Shown here: positions 1 to 9,216 of the stretch, in pieces
Layout of the letters: each line of letters opens with the position of its first letter
How positions within the stretch are numbered: position 1 is the stretch's first letter
DNA from: Prevotella sp.
GTDB taxonomy: Bacteria > Bacteroidota > Bacteroidia > Bacteroidales > Bacteroidaceae
NCBI GenBank assembly: GCA_017619755.1
Contig: JAFZRU010000037.1
Span: 1-64,000 of the forward strand
Direction: 5' to 3'
DNA: 64,000 nt
Notes under the pieces: generated by a model
The model's input: the letters and a program-made list of their open reading frames with translations, nothing else
Databases searched by the model: none
What the model was told of the DNA's origin: nothing
Program-made: the position numbers and the translations under genes

Positions 1-429
1 CCCCCCGTCCCCCTCCCGACATCGGGAGGGGGCTCAACCGCTCCTACTCGTCGCTCATATATTAAGGTACCCTCGACCCATCAAAGGGTCGGGGTGATTG
101 TTTACGCAACAAAGTTGCGATTTTTCATGGGCTTCGCCCGTCATTCCGCGACATTTATATTATTGGAGGAGAGCAAATCAAAGAGTTTGTCAAACCATCC
201 AGCCAGAGGTGAAGAACAGCTAAGAAGACCTCCGTTGAATTGCAGATTCAGCATCGAGAAGCGGATACGGAATGTTGGATGATACTTCTTATTCCACAAA
301 ATAGTTCGGATTTGTGTGCTAAAACAACACTTTTTCGAACTTTAGAATGCAATTATACTATCCAATTCATGATAAAAAACAATAAATCGGCTTAAAAAGA
401 GTTATAAAGATAAGAATAGTTGATTGCAG
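1..429. other. Non-coding left edge of the window
   Basis: No convincing gene was found in this 429-base stretch. A short open frame at 94-282 has no recognisable product. The first 140 bases contain four successive short inverted repeats. The part from about 290 to 429 is AT-rich and forms the leader of the WecA-type gene. I could not find a full TTTG/TAnnTTTG promoter in it. Confidence 0.6.
9..139. repeat. Cluster of four short hairpins
   Basis: Four inverted repeats follow each other. The first pairs bases 9-19 with 22-32 (CCCCCTCCCGA against TCGGGAGGGGG). The second pairs 71-79 with 86-94 with one G-U wobble. The third is CGCAAC-AAA-GTTGCG at 105-119. The fourth is GGGC-TTC-GCCC at 129-139. 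None is followed by a clear T-run on the plus strand, so they are not obvious terminators. They may be the structured end of a transcript or element lying left of the window. Confidence 0.5.
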
Positions 430-1539
430 ATGTCACAATATCTCCTCATCACGGCGAGCGCCTTTGTGCTGAGTGCACTGATAGGTTTTTTCATGATTCC
501 CCAAATCATGAACTACTGCAAGCGCAAGAAGCTCTACGACATCCCCAACGAGCGAAAGGTGCACAAGAACGCCATTCCCCGCCTTGGCGGCATCATCTTC
601 ATGCCGAGCATGCTGCTTGCTTTCCTCCTGGCCCTTGTCGTGCTTGACAAGGTGACGGGTGAAGAGCCCATCACCATCAGTTTGTGGACTTGCACATTCT
701 TGGTGAGCCTGATGCTGATCTACGCCGTGGGAACGGTGGACGACATCTTCGGCCTTGGCGCCCGTTCCAAGTTCACCGTCCAGATCGCCGCCGCCGTGCT
801 TCTCCCCGCTTCCGGCCTCTACATCAACAACCTCTACGGATTCATGGGCATTCACGACCTTCCTTTCTGGGCCGGCGCCCCCTTGACGGTTTTCATCATC
901 GTTTACATCGACAATGCCATCAACCTGATAGACGGCATCGACGGTCTTGCCGGCGGCCTTGCTTTCTTGGCCCTTGGCGGGTTTCTGGCCTGTTTCCTTC
1001 GCGAGGGCCTCTACACCTACTGCGTACTCATTGCCGGGCTGATGGGCGTGCTTGTACCTTATTTATATTTCAACCTCTTTGGCGACCCCAAGAAGAACCG
1101 CAAGATATTCATGGGCGACTCCGGCAGTCTGACATTAGGGTTCATCCTTGGCTTCCTCTTCGTGAAATTCGCCATGCACAACCCCAATGTGATGACTTAC
1201 CACAAGGACGGCCTGATACTATCCATCACGATGCTCATCGTCCCGATGTTTGACGTGGTTCGCGTGGTGCTTGTCCGCCTGCGCTATGGCCGCCCCCTTT
1301 TCGACGCCGACAAGAACCACATCCACCACAAGCTGATGCGCTCGGGCATGACCCAGCATCAAGCATTGGCAGCCATCCTTACCCTCGCCTTGTTGTTTGC
1401 CGCCCTCAACATCGTGATGGTTTTCATATTTGACGTGGAACTCACTTATGTCCTTTTGACCGACATCCTGCTGTTCATTGTCACCAATCACGCCATCAAC
1501 ATCACCATCCACCGTCATGGTGAGAAAGCCTTTGTTTAG
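430..1539 (+). CDS. Undecaprenyl-phosphate sugar-1-phosphate transferase, WecA/TagO/MraY family
   Basis: Membrane enzyme of the polyprenyl-phosphate N-acetylhexosamine-1-phosphate transferase family. It moves a sugar phosphate from a UDP-sugar to undecaprenyl phosphate, the first lipid-linked step of surface glycan synthesis. The 369-residue protein has many hydrophobic helices. Family motifs are visible: the Asp pair in TVDDIFGLG (about residues 104-105), DNAINLIDGIDGLAGG (from about 161) and MGDSGSLTLGF (about 228), plus a His-rich cytoplasmic loop KNHIHHKL. I chose the ATG at 430; a TTG six bases earlier is in frame. WecA type is more likely than MraY because no cell-division or peptidoglycan genes are near. 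The sugar cannot be told from sequence. Confidence 0.88.
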   Translation: MSQYLLITASAFVLSALIGFFMIPQIMNYCKRKKLYDIPNERKVHKNAIPRLGGIIFMPSMLLAFLLALVVLDKVTGEEPITISLWTCTFLVSLMLIYAVGTVDDIFGLGARSKFTVQIAAAVLLPASGLYINNLYGFMGIHDLPFWAGAPLTVFIIVYIDNAINLIDGIDGLAGGLAFLALGGFLACFLREGLYTYCVLIAGLMGVLVPYLYFNLFGDPKKNRKIFMGDSGSLTLGFILGFLFVKFAMHNPNVMTYHKDGLILSITMLIVPMFDVVRVVLVRLRYGRPLFDADKNHIHHKLMRSGMTQHQALAAILTLALLFAALNIVMVFIFDVELTYVLLTDILLFIVTNHAINITIHRHGEKAFV

Positions 1540-1620
1540 ATGTCATTTTTGGAGATAAATTGTTCCAAACGTCATATTTTTCATACCTTTTCCAACATAA
1601 AATGCCGTAAAGAGTAAAAA

Positions 1621-1688
1621 TTGCACATTTTTTTTTGAATTGTGCAAAATAGATATTATCTTTGCACATTATTTGAAAAAATGTGCAA
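1621..1688. promoter_or_regulatory. Four TTGCACA/TGTGCAA half-sites, possible operator
   Basis: The 7-base word TTGCACA or its reverse complement TGTGCAA occurs at 1621, 1641, 1662 and 1682, in alternating orientation and about 20-21 bases apart. The third and fourth sites form a perfect 9-base inverted repeat (1662-1670 with 1680-1688) that reaches the start codon of the first acyl-CoA ligase. The promoter elements lie between and on these sites. The layout suggests binding of a dimeric regulator on one DNA face; which one is unknown. Confidence 0.5.
1634..1664 (+). promoter_or_regulatory. Bacteroidota promoter of the acyl-CoA ligase pair
   Basis: A -33 box TTTG (1634-1637) and a -7 box TATCTTTG (1657-1664) are separated by 19 bases. 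This exactly matches the known Bacteroides consensus. The start codon follows about 24 bases after the -7 box, so the leader is very short. Confidence 0.75.
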
Positions 1689-3355
1689 TGGAATTGAATA
1701 ATAGTTTCAATCAACTCATCGCCAAGAGCATCGTTTCCAATTGGGACTTCGACGCCCTCACCGATTACAAAGGAGCCACCCTGCAATACCATGATGTAGC
1801 ACGCAAGATAGCAAAGTTGCATATCCTCATGGAGCATATCGGTGTCCGTCCAGGTGACAAGGTGGCCTTGTGCGGTCGTAACAGCGCCCATTGGGGCGTC
1901 GCCTTCCTTGGCATCCTCTCCTACGGAGCCGTGGCCGTTCCCATCCTCCACGAATTCAACGCCGAGCAGGTACACAACATCGTCAACCACAGCGACGCCC
2001 GCCTCTTGTTCGTTGGCGACGTGGTGGCCAAAAGCATCGACGGCGAGCAGATGCCGAGTTTGGAAGGCATCATCTACCTCCCCGACTTCTCCGTCTTCCT
2101 CTCCCGCTCCGACAAGCTTACCTACGCCCGTGAGCACCTCAACGAGCTTTTCGGCAAGAAATACCCCAGGGCCTTCCGCAAGGAGCATGTGTCCTACTAC
2201 GCCGACCAGCCCGAGGAGTTGGCACTGATCAACTACACCAGCGGTACGACGGGTTTCTCTAAAGGTGTGATGCTCCCCTACCGTGCCTTGACGGGCAACA
2301 TCGACTTCATACACGAGGAGCTTGCCATCCCCCACATGAAGCCTCACTGCAACATGCTGAGCATACTCCCCATGGCCCACATGTATGGCATGGCCGTGGA
2401 GTTCCTCTTCCCCTTTAGTTTCGGTGCACACATCTTCTTCCTCACCCGCCTCCCCTCCCCCGCCATCATCGCGCAAGCCTTCTCCGACATCAAGCCGGCA
2501 GTCATTGTAGCCGTGCCGCTCATCATCGAGAAGATCATCCGCAAAAAAGTTTTCCCCAAGATTCAGAACAACCTTGTGCGGCTGTTGCTCAACATGCCGA
2601 TGATCAACAAAAAGGTGAAGCAAAAGATATGCGAGCAGGTGTATGAGGCCTTTGGTGGCAACGCCTACGAAATCATCATCGGCGGTGCAGCCATCAACCA
2701 AGAAGTGGAGACCTTCCTCAACAGCATAGAATTCCCCTACACCGTAGGTTATGGCACGACAGAGTGCGCTCCCCTGATCGCCTACTCCGACTGGCACGAA
2801 CATGCGCTGGGCAGTTGCGGCCGTGCAGTGAAAGGCATGGAGGTGCGCATCCTCAGCCGCAATCCGGCCTACGTGGAGGGCGAGATTGTCACTCGCGGCC
2901 AAAACGTGATGTTGGGATACTACAAGAACGAAGAGGCGACGGCGGAGGCCATCGACAGCGAGGGCTGGTACCACACGGGCGACCTTGCCACGATGGACGC
3001 CGGCGGCAACATCTTCATCCGCGGCCGCAAGAAGAACATGCTTTTGAGTTCCAACGGCCAGAACGTCTATCCGGAGGAGATAGAAGACAAGCTCAACTCC
3101 ATGGCGATGGTGAGCGAAAGCATCATCATCCAGCAAGACGACAAATTTGTCGCCTTGGTACACCCAGACTACGACGAGGCCCGCAACCTCGGTTTTTCCG
3201 ACATCGACCTTTGCGATGTGATGGAGCAAAACCGCCAGGAGCTCAACGCCGGTCTGCCAGCCTACAGCCGTATATCTTCGATAGTCATCCACAAGGAGGA
3301 GTTTGCCAAGACCCCGAAGAAGAGCATCAAGAGATACCTATACCAAAACGTATGA
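1688..3355 (+). CDS. AMP-binding acyl-CoA ligase (first of a tandem pair)
   Basis: Adenylate-forming enzyme of the long-chain fatty acid-CoA ligase type, expected to activate a carboxylic acid with ATP and pass it to CoA. The AMP-binding signature YTSGTTGFSKG is at about residue 183. The C-terminal half has the YHTGD motif and the hinge-lysine tail PKKSIKRYLY. The 555-residue length fits the family. Start: the ATG at 1688 (MELNNSFN) aligns with the paralogue's start, so an upstream in-frame TTG at 1640 is rejected. The paralogue follows after 13 bases, indicating one transcript. The true substrate (fatty acid or another acid) is not visible. Confidence 0.85.
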   Translation: MELNNSFNQLIAKSIVSNWDFDALTDYKGATLQYHDVARKIAKLHILMEHIGVRPGDKVALCGRNSAHWGVAFLGILSYGAVAVPILHEFNAEQVHNIVNHSDARLLFVGDVVAKSIDGEQMPSLEGIIYLPDFSVFLSRSDKLTYAREHLNELFGKKYPRAFRKEHVSYYADQPEELALINYTSGTTGFSKGVMLPYRALTGNIDFIHEELAIPHMKPHCNMLSILPMAHMYGMAVEFLFPFSFGAHIFFLTRLPSPAIIAQAFSDIKPAVIVAVPLIIEKIIRKKVFPKIQNNLVRLLLNMPMINKKVKQKICEQVYEAFGGNAYEIIIGGAAINQEVETFLNSIEFPYTVGYGTTECAPLIAYSDWHEHALGSCGRAVKGMEVRILSRNPAYVEGEIVTRGQNVMLGYYKNEEATAEAIDSEGWYHTGDLATMDAGGNIFIRGRKKNMLLSSNGQNVYPEEIEDKLNSMAMVSESIIIQQDDKFVALVHPDYDEARNLGFSDIDLCDVMEQNRQELNAGLPAYSRISSIVIHKEEFAKTPKKSIKRYLYQNV

Positions 3356-3368
3356 AACCCAACACGTT

Positions 3369-5036
3369 ATGGAATCAATACCAAATTTCAACTCTCTCAT
3401 AGAGAAAAGCATCAAGGAGCATTGGAACCAGGATGCCCTGACCGACTACAAAGGTATCACGCTTCAATACCACGACGTAGCCCGCAAGATAGAGAAGCTA
3501 CACATCATGTTTGAGAGCAGCGGTGTGCAGAAAGGCGACAAGATAGCCCTCTGCGGCCGCAACAGCGCCGGTTGGGCGTCGGCTTTTCTCGCCACCCTCA
3601 CCTACGGTGCCGTAGCGGTGCCCATCCTCCATGAGTTCACAGCCGACCAGATACACAACATTGTGAACCACAGCGAGGCGAAGCTTCTCTTCGCCGGCGA
3701 CGTGGTTTCCACGCAGGTGGACCCGACGAAGATGCCGGGCATCGAGGGCATCATCTACATCCCCGACTACTCCCTCCTCTTCTCGCGCTCCGACCGTCTG
3801 ACCTACGCCCGCGAGCACCTCAACGAGATGTTCGGCAAGAAATACCCCAAGTATTTCCGGCAGGAGCACGTAGTGTATTACAAGGAGCAAAGTCCCGACG
3901 AACTGGCTCTGATCAACTACACGAGCGGCACGACGGGCTTCTCCAAAGGGGTGATGCTTCCCTACCGCGCCATCTGGAGCAATTACGACTTCGCCTGCCA
4001 TGCGATGGGCAACAAAGTGAAGCAGGGCGACAACGTGCTGAGCATCCTCCCCATGGCTCACATGTATGGCATGTCGTTTGAGTTCATATATGAATTTCTT
4101 CGCGGCTGCCATGTCTATTACCTCACCCGCGTGCCATCCCCGGCCATCATCGCCAAGGCTTTCGCGGAAATCCACCCCGCCATCATCATCGCCGTGCCAT
4201 TGGTGATAGAGAAGATCATCAAGAAGAAGGTGTTCCCCAAAATCCAAAACAACCGCATGCGGCTGCTTTTGAGCATGCCTGTCATCAGCAAGAAAGTTCG
4301 CCAGACCATCCGCGACCAAGTGGTGAACTCCTTTGGCGGCAATTTCTTCGAGGTGATTATCGGCGGTGCTGCGTTCAACCAGGAGGTGGAGTCCTTCCTG
4401 CACCGCATTGAGTTCCCCTATACGGTGGGCTACGGCGCCACGGAGTGCGCCCCCATCATCTGCTATGCCGACTGCTCCGAGTTTGTCCCTGGCAGCTGCG
4501 GCAAAGTGGCCATCCACAACGAGCTTCGCATTGACAGTCGCGACCCGGAGAACATCCCGGGCGAGATTCTCGTGCGGGGGTTGAACGTGATGTTAGGCTA
4601 CTACAAAAACGAGGAGGCCACACGCCAGACCATCGACAAGGACGGATGGTACCACACGGGAGACCTGGGCGTGATGGATGCAGAGGGCAACGTGTTCATC
4701 AAAGGCCGCAGCAAATACATGCTTCTGAGCGCCAACGGCCAAAACATCTACCCGGAGGAGATAGAGGACAAGCTCAACTCCATGGCGATGGTGAACGAGA
4801 GCATCGTCATCCAGGAGGACGACAAGTTGGTGGGCTTGGTGCATCCCGACTTGGACGAGGCGTTGGCCATGGGTTTCACCAACTCCGACTTGGAAAGCAT
4901 CATGGAGCAAAACCGCAAGGAACTGAACGACATGCTTCCTGCTTACAGCAAAATTTCCTCCATCCGCATCCACACCGAGGAGTTTGAGAAAACCCCCAAG
5001 AAGAGCATCAAGAGGTTCTTGTATATCAACCAGTAG
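3369..5036 (+). CDS. AMP-binding acyl-CoA ligase (second of a tandem pair)
   Basis: Paralogue of the preceding gene, also 555 residues and closely similar over the whole length. Shared blocks include DALTDYKG, CGRNSA, YGAVAVPILHEF and GFSKGVMLPYRA. The AMP-binding signature YTSGTTGFSKG is at about residue 184. Differences lie mainly in the acid-binding middle part, so the two may take different acids. The start at 3369 (MESIPNFN) lies just behind the first gene's stop, so the pair is probably cotranscribed. A strong hairpin terminator follows. The gene ends with TAG, which matters for judging the amber codon in the GH57 gene of this window. Confidence 0.85.
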   Translation: MESIPNFNSLIEKSIKEHWNQDALTDYKGITLQYHDVARKIEKLHIMFESSGVQKGDKIALCGRNSAGWASAFLATLTYGAVAVPILHEFTADQIHNIVNHSEAKLLFAGDVVSTQVDPTKMPGIEGIIYIPDYSLLFSRSDRLTYAREHLNEMFGKKYPKYFRQEHVVYYKEQSPDELALINYTSGTTGFSKGVMLPYRAIWSNYDFACHAMGNKVKQGDNVLSILPMAHMYGMSFEFIYEFLRGCHVYYLTRVPSPAIIAKAFAEIHPAIIIAVPLVIEKIIKKKVFPKIQNNRMRLLLSMPVISKKVRQTIRDQVVNSFGGNFFEVIIGGAAFNQEVESFLHRIEFPYTVGYGATECAPIICYADCSEFVPGSCGKVAIHNELRIDSRDPENIPGEILVRGLNVMLGYYKNEEATRQTIDKDGWYHTGDLGVMDAEGNVFIKGRSKYMLLSANGQNIYPEEIEDKLNSMAMVNESIVIQEDDKLVGLVHPDLDEALAMGFTNSDLESIMEQNRKELNDMLPAYSKISSIRIHTEEFEKTPKKSIKRFLYINQ

Positions 5037-5041
5037 GAAAA

Positions 5042-5068
5042 GTCCTTAAAGACCTCAAGGGCCTTGAA
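5042..5068. repeat. Post-stop 9-base tandem units (GACCTTAAG family)
   Basis: Three adjacent 9-base units, GTCCTTAAA, GACCTCAAG and GGCCTTGAA, start five bases behind the stop codon of the second acyl-CoA ligase. The last units run into the left arm of the terminator hairpin. The same unit occurs at 13485, 34401 and 36808. Confidence 0.55.
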
Positions 5069-5092
5069 GATTTAGTCTTCAAGGCCCTTGAG
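5054..5092. terminator. Bidirectional terminator between convergent ligase and Crp genes
   Basis: A perfect 17-base inverted repeat (5054-5070 with 5076-5092) has a five-base loop. TTTT follows on the plus side; the complement lacks a matching T-run. The stop codon of the minus-strand Crp gene lies in the plus-side T-run, so this hairpin serves the ligase pair and probably the lepA-crp transcript. Confidence 0.8.
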
Positions 5093-5094
5093 TT

Positions 5095-5691
5095 TTAGTC
5101 GAGCAAAGTGGCCGACCGCACCCTGCTGAGCGTTTCGGGCGTCATCTGCAGGTAATTGGCGATGTAGTTGAGGGGTGCTCTCTGCACCACCTTTGGCATA
5201 AGTTTTATCAGTCGCTTGTATCTGTCCTGAGCCGTCTCAAACCTGACGAGGTCGGCATGCACCTGTGAGAGGATGAGCGACTCCTCAAGGATTTTCCTAT
5301 AGAGGATTTGTATGTTCACATTATGCAGCGCCACCTCCTCAAGCCTTTTCTTGGGCAGAGCGTAGCAGATGGTGGGTTCGAGGGCTTCGACCTGCAGGAT
5401 GGTGGGTTCCTCCCTAAAGAGGCTCTCGATGCACATGACGATGGTGCCGTCCACCCCCAAGTGTTCGGTGACCATTCTTCCCCTTTTGTTGTAGAACTGC
5501 CTGAGCAGTCCTGAGTGTATGTAAAGAATCTCTTTGCACACGTCGCCCTCCTTGAGAATGAGTTCTCCTTTGGCATACTTTCTCTGCACGAGTATCCCCT
5601 CGAGTGTGTCAAGTTCGCCGTGTGTCATGGTGCTGTATTTTCGCGCCAGCTCCCTTGCGATGTCCCTTGTGGTATGCGACAATTCTTTCAT
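5095..5691 (-). CDS. Crp/Fnr-family transcription regulator
   Basis: A 198-residue cytoplasmic DNA-binding protein. Residues of about 30-130 form the cyclic-nucleotide-binding beta-roll (ILKEGDVCKEILYIHSGLLR), with no Cys cluster, so it is not an oxygen-sensing Fnr. The C-terminus has a short helix-turn-helix like part (PLNYIANYLQMTPETLSRVR), typical of Bacteroidota Crp proteins, which end soon after the recognition helix. It starts 26 bases behind lepA on the same strand and may be cotranscribed with it. It converges on the acyl-CoA ligase pair, whose promoter carries repeated TTGCACA sites; a regulatory link is only an inference. Confidence 0.85.
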   Translation of the reverse strand: MKELSHTTRDIARELARKYSTMTHGELDTLEGILVQRKYAKGELILKEGDVCKEILYIHSGLLRQFYNKRGRMVTEHLGVDGTIVMCIESLFREEPTILQVEALEPTICYALPKKRLEEVALHNVNIQILYRKILEESLILSQVHADLVRFETAQDRYKRLIKLMPKVVQRAPLNYIANYLQMTPETLSRVRSATLLD

Positions 5692-5717
5692 GGCATTTTC
5701 TTTGATGTGTGGAGTAG

Positions 5718-7499
<1,782 letters not shown>

Positions 7500-7696
7500 G
7501 TCGTTTTTCTCTATGAAATGCAAATATACGAAAAAAACACGTGTCTCTCTCCGTTTTTCCGTCACCTCCCCCATTTTTTAAATAATTTTAGCAACTAAGG
7601 GGAGGATTGTTGCTGTAATACAGCAACAGACGGAACACAGGCGAGGAGGGAGAGGAAAAAAAGCGGGATGAAAGGTGTAATGAGAGAATAATTTCC

Positions 7697-7704
7697 TATC
7701 TTTG
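7697..7704 (+). promoter_or_regulatory. -7 box TATCTTTG of the lipoprotein gene
   Basis: TATCTTTG matches the Bacteroidota -7 consensus and lies 29 bases before the lipoprotein start codon. No good -33 TTTG is found at the usual distance, so the promoter may be weak or activator-dependent. A perfect 9-base hairpin (7608-7616 with 7620-7628) lies further upstream. Confidence 0.5.
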
Positions 7705-7733
7705 CATCGTTAAACCAATCATTGAGAAGAAAG

Positions 7734-8129
7734 ATGCTGAAAAAGACAATCATCGTGTGCATGCTGGCCTTGACCGTGGGTTGCCAGGAGTCGTTGGAAG
7801 AGCGTACGCTGCGAGAGGTTAAGGAATACACCCAGCGCCGCTGCCCTGAGCCTCAAGGCAACAACTCCATATTAGACAGTTTGACATTCGACGTGAAGAC
7901 CCACACCCTGACGCACTACTACCGTCTCACAGGTGCGAGCGACAATGAGGAAAATGCGAAGCTGATGAAAGACCGGTTGAACGACGAGATGATTGAGGCC
8001 ACTCGCAAGGACATGACCTACAAGCGCTACAAGGACGCCGGCTACACCTTCCGCTATATCGCCCGCTCCGACAGTTCAGGCAAGGTAATCTACGACCAGA
8101 CCATCACCAAGGACGACTACGGCTATTGA
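7734..8129 (+). CDS. Small lipoprotein of unknown function
   Basis: A 131-residue protein. A short basic start (MLKKTI), a hydrophobic stretch and the lipobox LTVGC near residue 17 predict export and lipid attachment to a membrane. The mature part is charged and soluble (ERTLREVKEYTQRRC, then a TFDVKTHTLTHYYRL beta-rich part), ending KDDYGY. I know no named family for it. I prefer the ATG at 7734 over an in-frame TTG at 7722 because it gives a normal signal peptide. The gene stands alone, divergent from lepA and convergent with the TSCPD gene. Confidence 0.7.
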   Translation: MLKKTIIVCMLALTVGCQESLEERTLREVKEYTQRRCPEPQGNNSILDSLTFDVKTHTLTHYYRLTGASDNEENAKLMKDRLNDEMIEATRKDMTYKRYKDAGYTFRYIARSDSSGKVIYDQTITKDDYGY

Positions 8130-8150
8130 GGGTGGCCTTTCAGCCCTCAC

Positions 8151-8176
8151 AAAAAAAGAGGGGGTCACGCCCCCTC
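8151..8176 (-). terminator. Terminator of the yebC-TSCPD transcript
   Basis: A GAGGGGG/CCCCCTC stem (8158-8164 with 8170-8176) has a five-base loop. Read on the minus strand it is followed by seven T residues. The stop codon of the TSCPD gene (8165-8167) lies in the hairpin loop, so ribosomes finishing the gene would cover the terminator. Confidence 0.75.
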
Positions 8177-8431
8177 CCTTTGTGCTTGCTCCAGCGCCCT
8201 GCATAGTTGGTCGGGACAGCTGGTGTTCTTAAATCCGCATCTGATGCCGTCGAGGCGCTTTTTCACATCGTCGGCCTTCTGCCCTATCACGAGTTGTCGT
8301 ATTCCCTGGAGGTTGCCGTTGCATCCTCCAATGAAGACAACATCACGAATGACATCATCGTCGTCGAGTTCCACCTCAATGAACTGGCTGCAAGTGCCAT
8401 GCGTGGTATAAACGGTACGGTGATTGGCCAT
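8165..8431 (-). CDS. TSCPD domain protein (TIGR03905 type)
   Basis: An 88-residue protein with the hallmark TSCPDQLCRALEQ near the C-terminus and a conserved GCNGNLQGI loop in the middle. The TSCPD domain is best known as a C-terminal piece of vitamin B12-dependent ribonucleotide reductases; the short stand-alone form is common in Bacteroidota and its task is unknown. Cys residues in THGTCSQF, GGCNGN, RCGF and SCPDQLC could bind metal. I use the ATG at 8431; the TTG at 8440 would add three residues. It starts 13 bases after yebC and is probably cotranscribed. Confidence 0.85.
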   Translation of the reverse strand: MANHRTVYTTHGTCSQFIEVELDDDDVIRDVVFIGGCNGNLQGIRQLVIGQKADDVKKRLDGIRCGFKNTSCPDQLCRALEQAQREGA

Positions 8432-8444
8432 GACATTCAAGAGT

Positions 8445-9176
8445 TTATTCCTCTGCCGGCTTCATATTGGTGAAGACGGTCTGCACGTCGTCGAAGTCCT
8501 CGAGTTTCTCCACCATCTTGTCGATGGTTTCCCTCTGTTCCGGTGTGACATCCTTGAGGTCGTTGGGGATGCGAGTGAACTCAGCACCCGTCACCTCGAA
8601 GCCCTGGCTCTCCAAGTGTTTCTGAATGTCTCCAAAGCTCCTCGGCTCTCCATAGATGGTGATTTCATTGGTTTCCTCGTCCTCGTCAAATTCGTCCTCC
8701 ACCCCATAGTCGATGAGGTCGAGAATGAGTTCGTCCATGTCGATGTCGTCCTTCTTCTTGAAAGTAAAGACACACTTGTGGTCGAAGAGGAAGCTGAGGG
8801 AACCTTGTGTTCCCAAGTTTCCGTTGAACTTGTTGAAGACCGAGCGCACGTCACCCACGGTACGGGTGGTGTTGTCGGTGAGAGTCTCCACGAAGATGGC
8901 CACTCCGTGAGGGCCGTATCCCTCGTAGTTCATCTCCTTGTACTCGCTCTGGTCCTTACCCATAGCGTTTTTGATGGCGCGCTCAATGTTGTCCTTGGGC
9001 ATGTTCTCGCGCTTGGCGTTGGCGATGATGGCCCTGAGCGTGGGGTTGTTCTCCGGTTCGGGGCCTCCAGCTTTCACGGCGATGCTGATTTGCTTGCCAA
9101 TCCTTGTGAACGTCTTGGCCATGTGGCCCCATCTCTTCAATTTTGCCGCTTTGCGGTATTCAAATGCTCTTCCCAT
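8445..9176 (-). CDS. yebC: YebC/PmpR-family DNA-binding regulator or translation factor
   Basis: A 243-residue member of the YebC/TACO1 family, identified by the N-terminal MGRAFEYRKAAKLKRWGHMAKTF-like block (residues 1-23), the KAGGPEPENNPTLR motif and EGYGPHGVAIFVE. Family members were first described as transcription regulators; newer work links the family to ribosome function at difficult sequences. The region of about 160-175 is very acidic (DEFDEDEETNE). pheT lies 40 bases upstream on the same strand, suggesting cotranscription. Confidence 0.95.
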   Translation of the reverse strand: MGRAFEYRKAAKLKRWGHMAKTFTRIGKQISIAVKAGGPEPENNPTLRAIIANAKRENMPKDNIERAIKNAMGKDQSEYKEMNYEGYGPHGVAIFVETLTDNTTRTVGDVRSVFNKFNGNLGTQGSLSFLFDHKCVFTFKKKDDIDMDELILDLIDYGVEDEFDEDEETNEITIYGEPRSFGDIQKHLESQGFEVTGAEFTRIPNDLKDVTPEQRETIDKMVEKLEDFDDVQTVFTNMKPAEE

Positions 9177-9216
9177 TTCTTATTGTTTTCAGTTTGTCTC
9201 AAGTTGAAATAATATG

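Noticed and set aside
94..282. Short plus-strand open frame of 62 codons near the left edge
   Set aside because: Non-ATG start, runs through the hairpin cluster, and the peptide resembles no known protein.
1502..3292. Open frame of 596 codons antisense to the first acyl-CoA ligase
   Set aside because: It is a shadow of a clear AMP-binding enzyme. Its sequence is rich in His, Val and Asp as expected from antisense reading of this codon usage.
7608..7628. Perfect 9-base hairpin between lepA and the lipoprotein gene
   Set aside because: It lacks a T-run and lies before both divergent starts, so it is no terminator. It may be an operator, but there is only a single copy and no further support.
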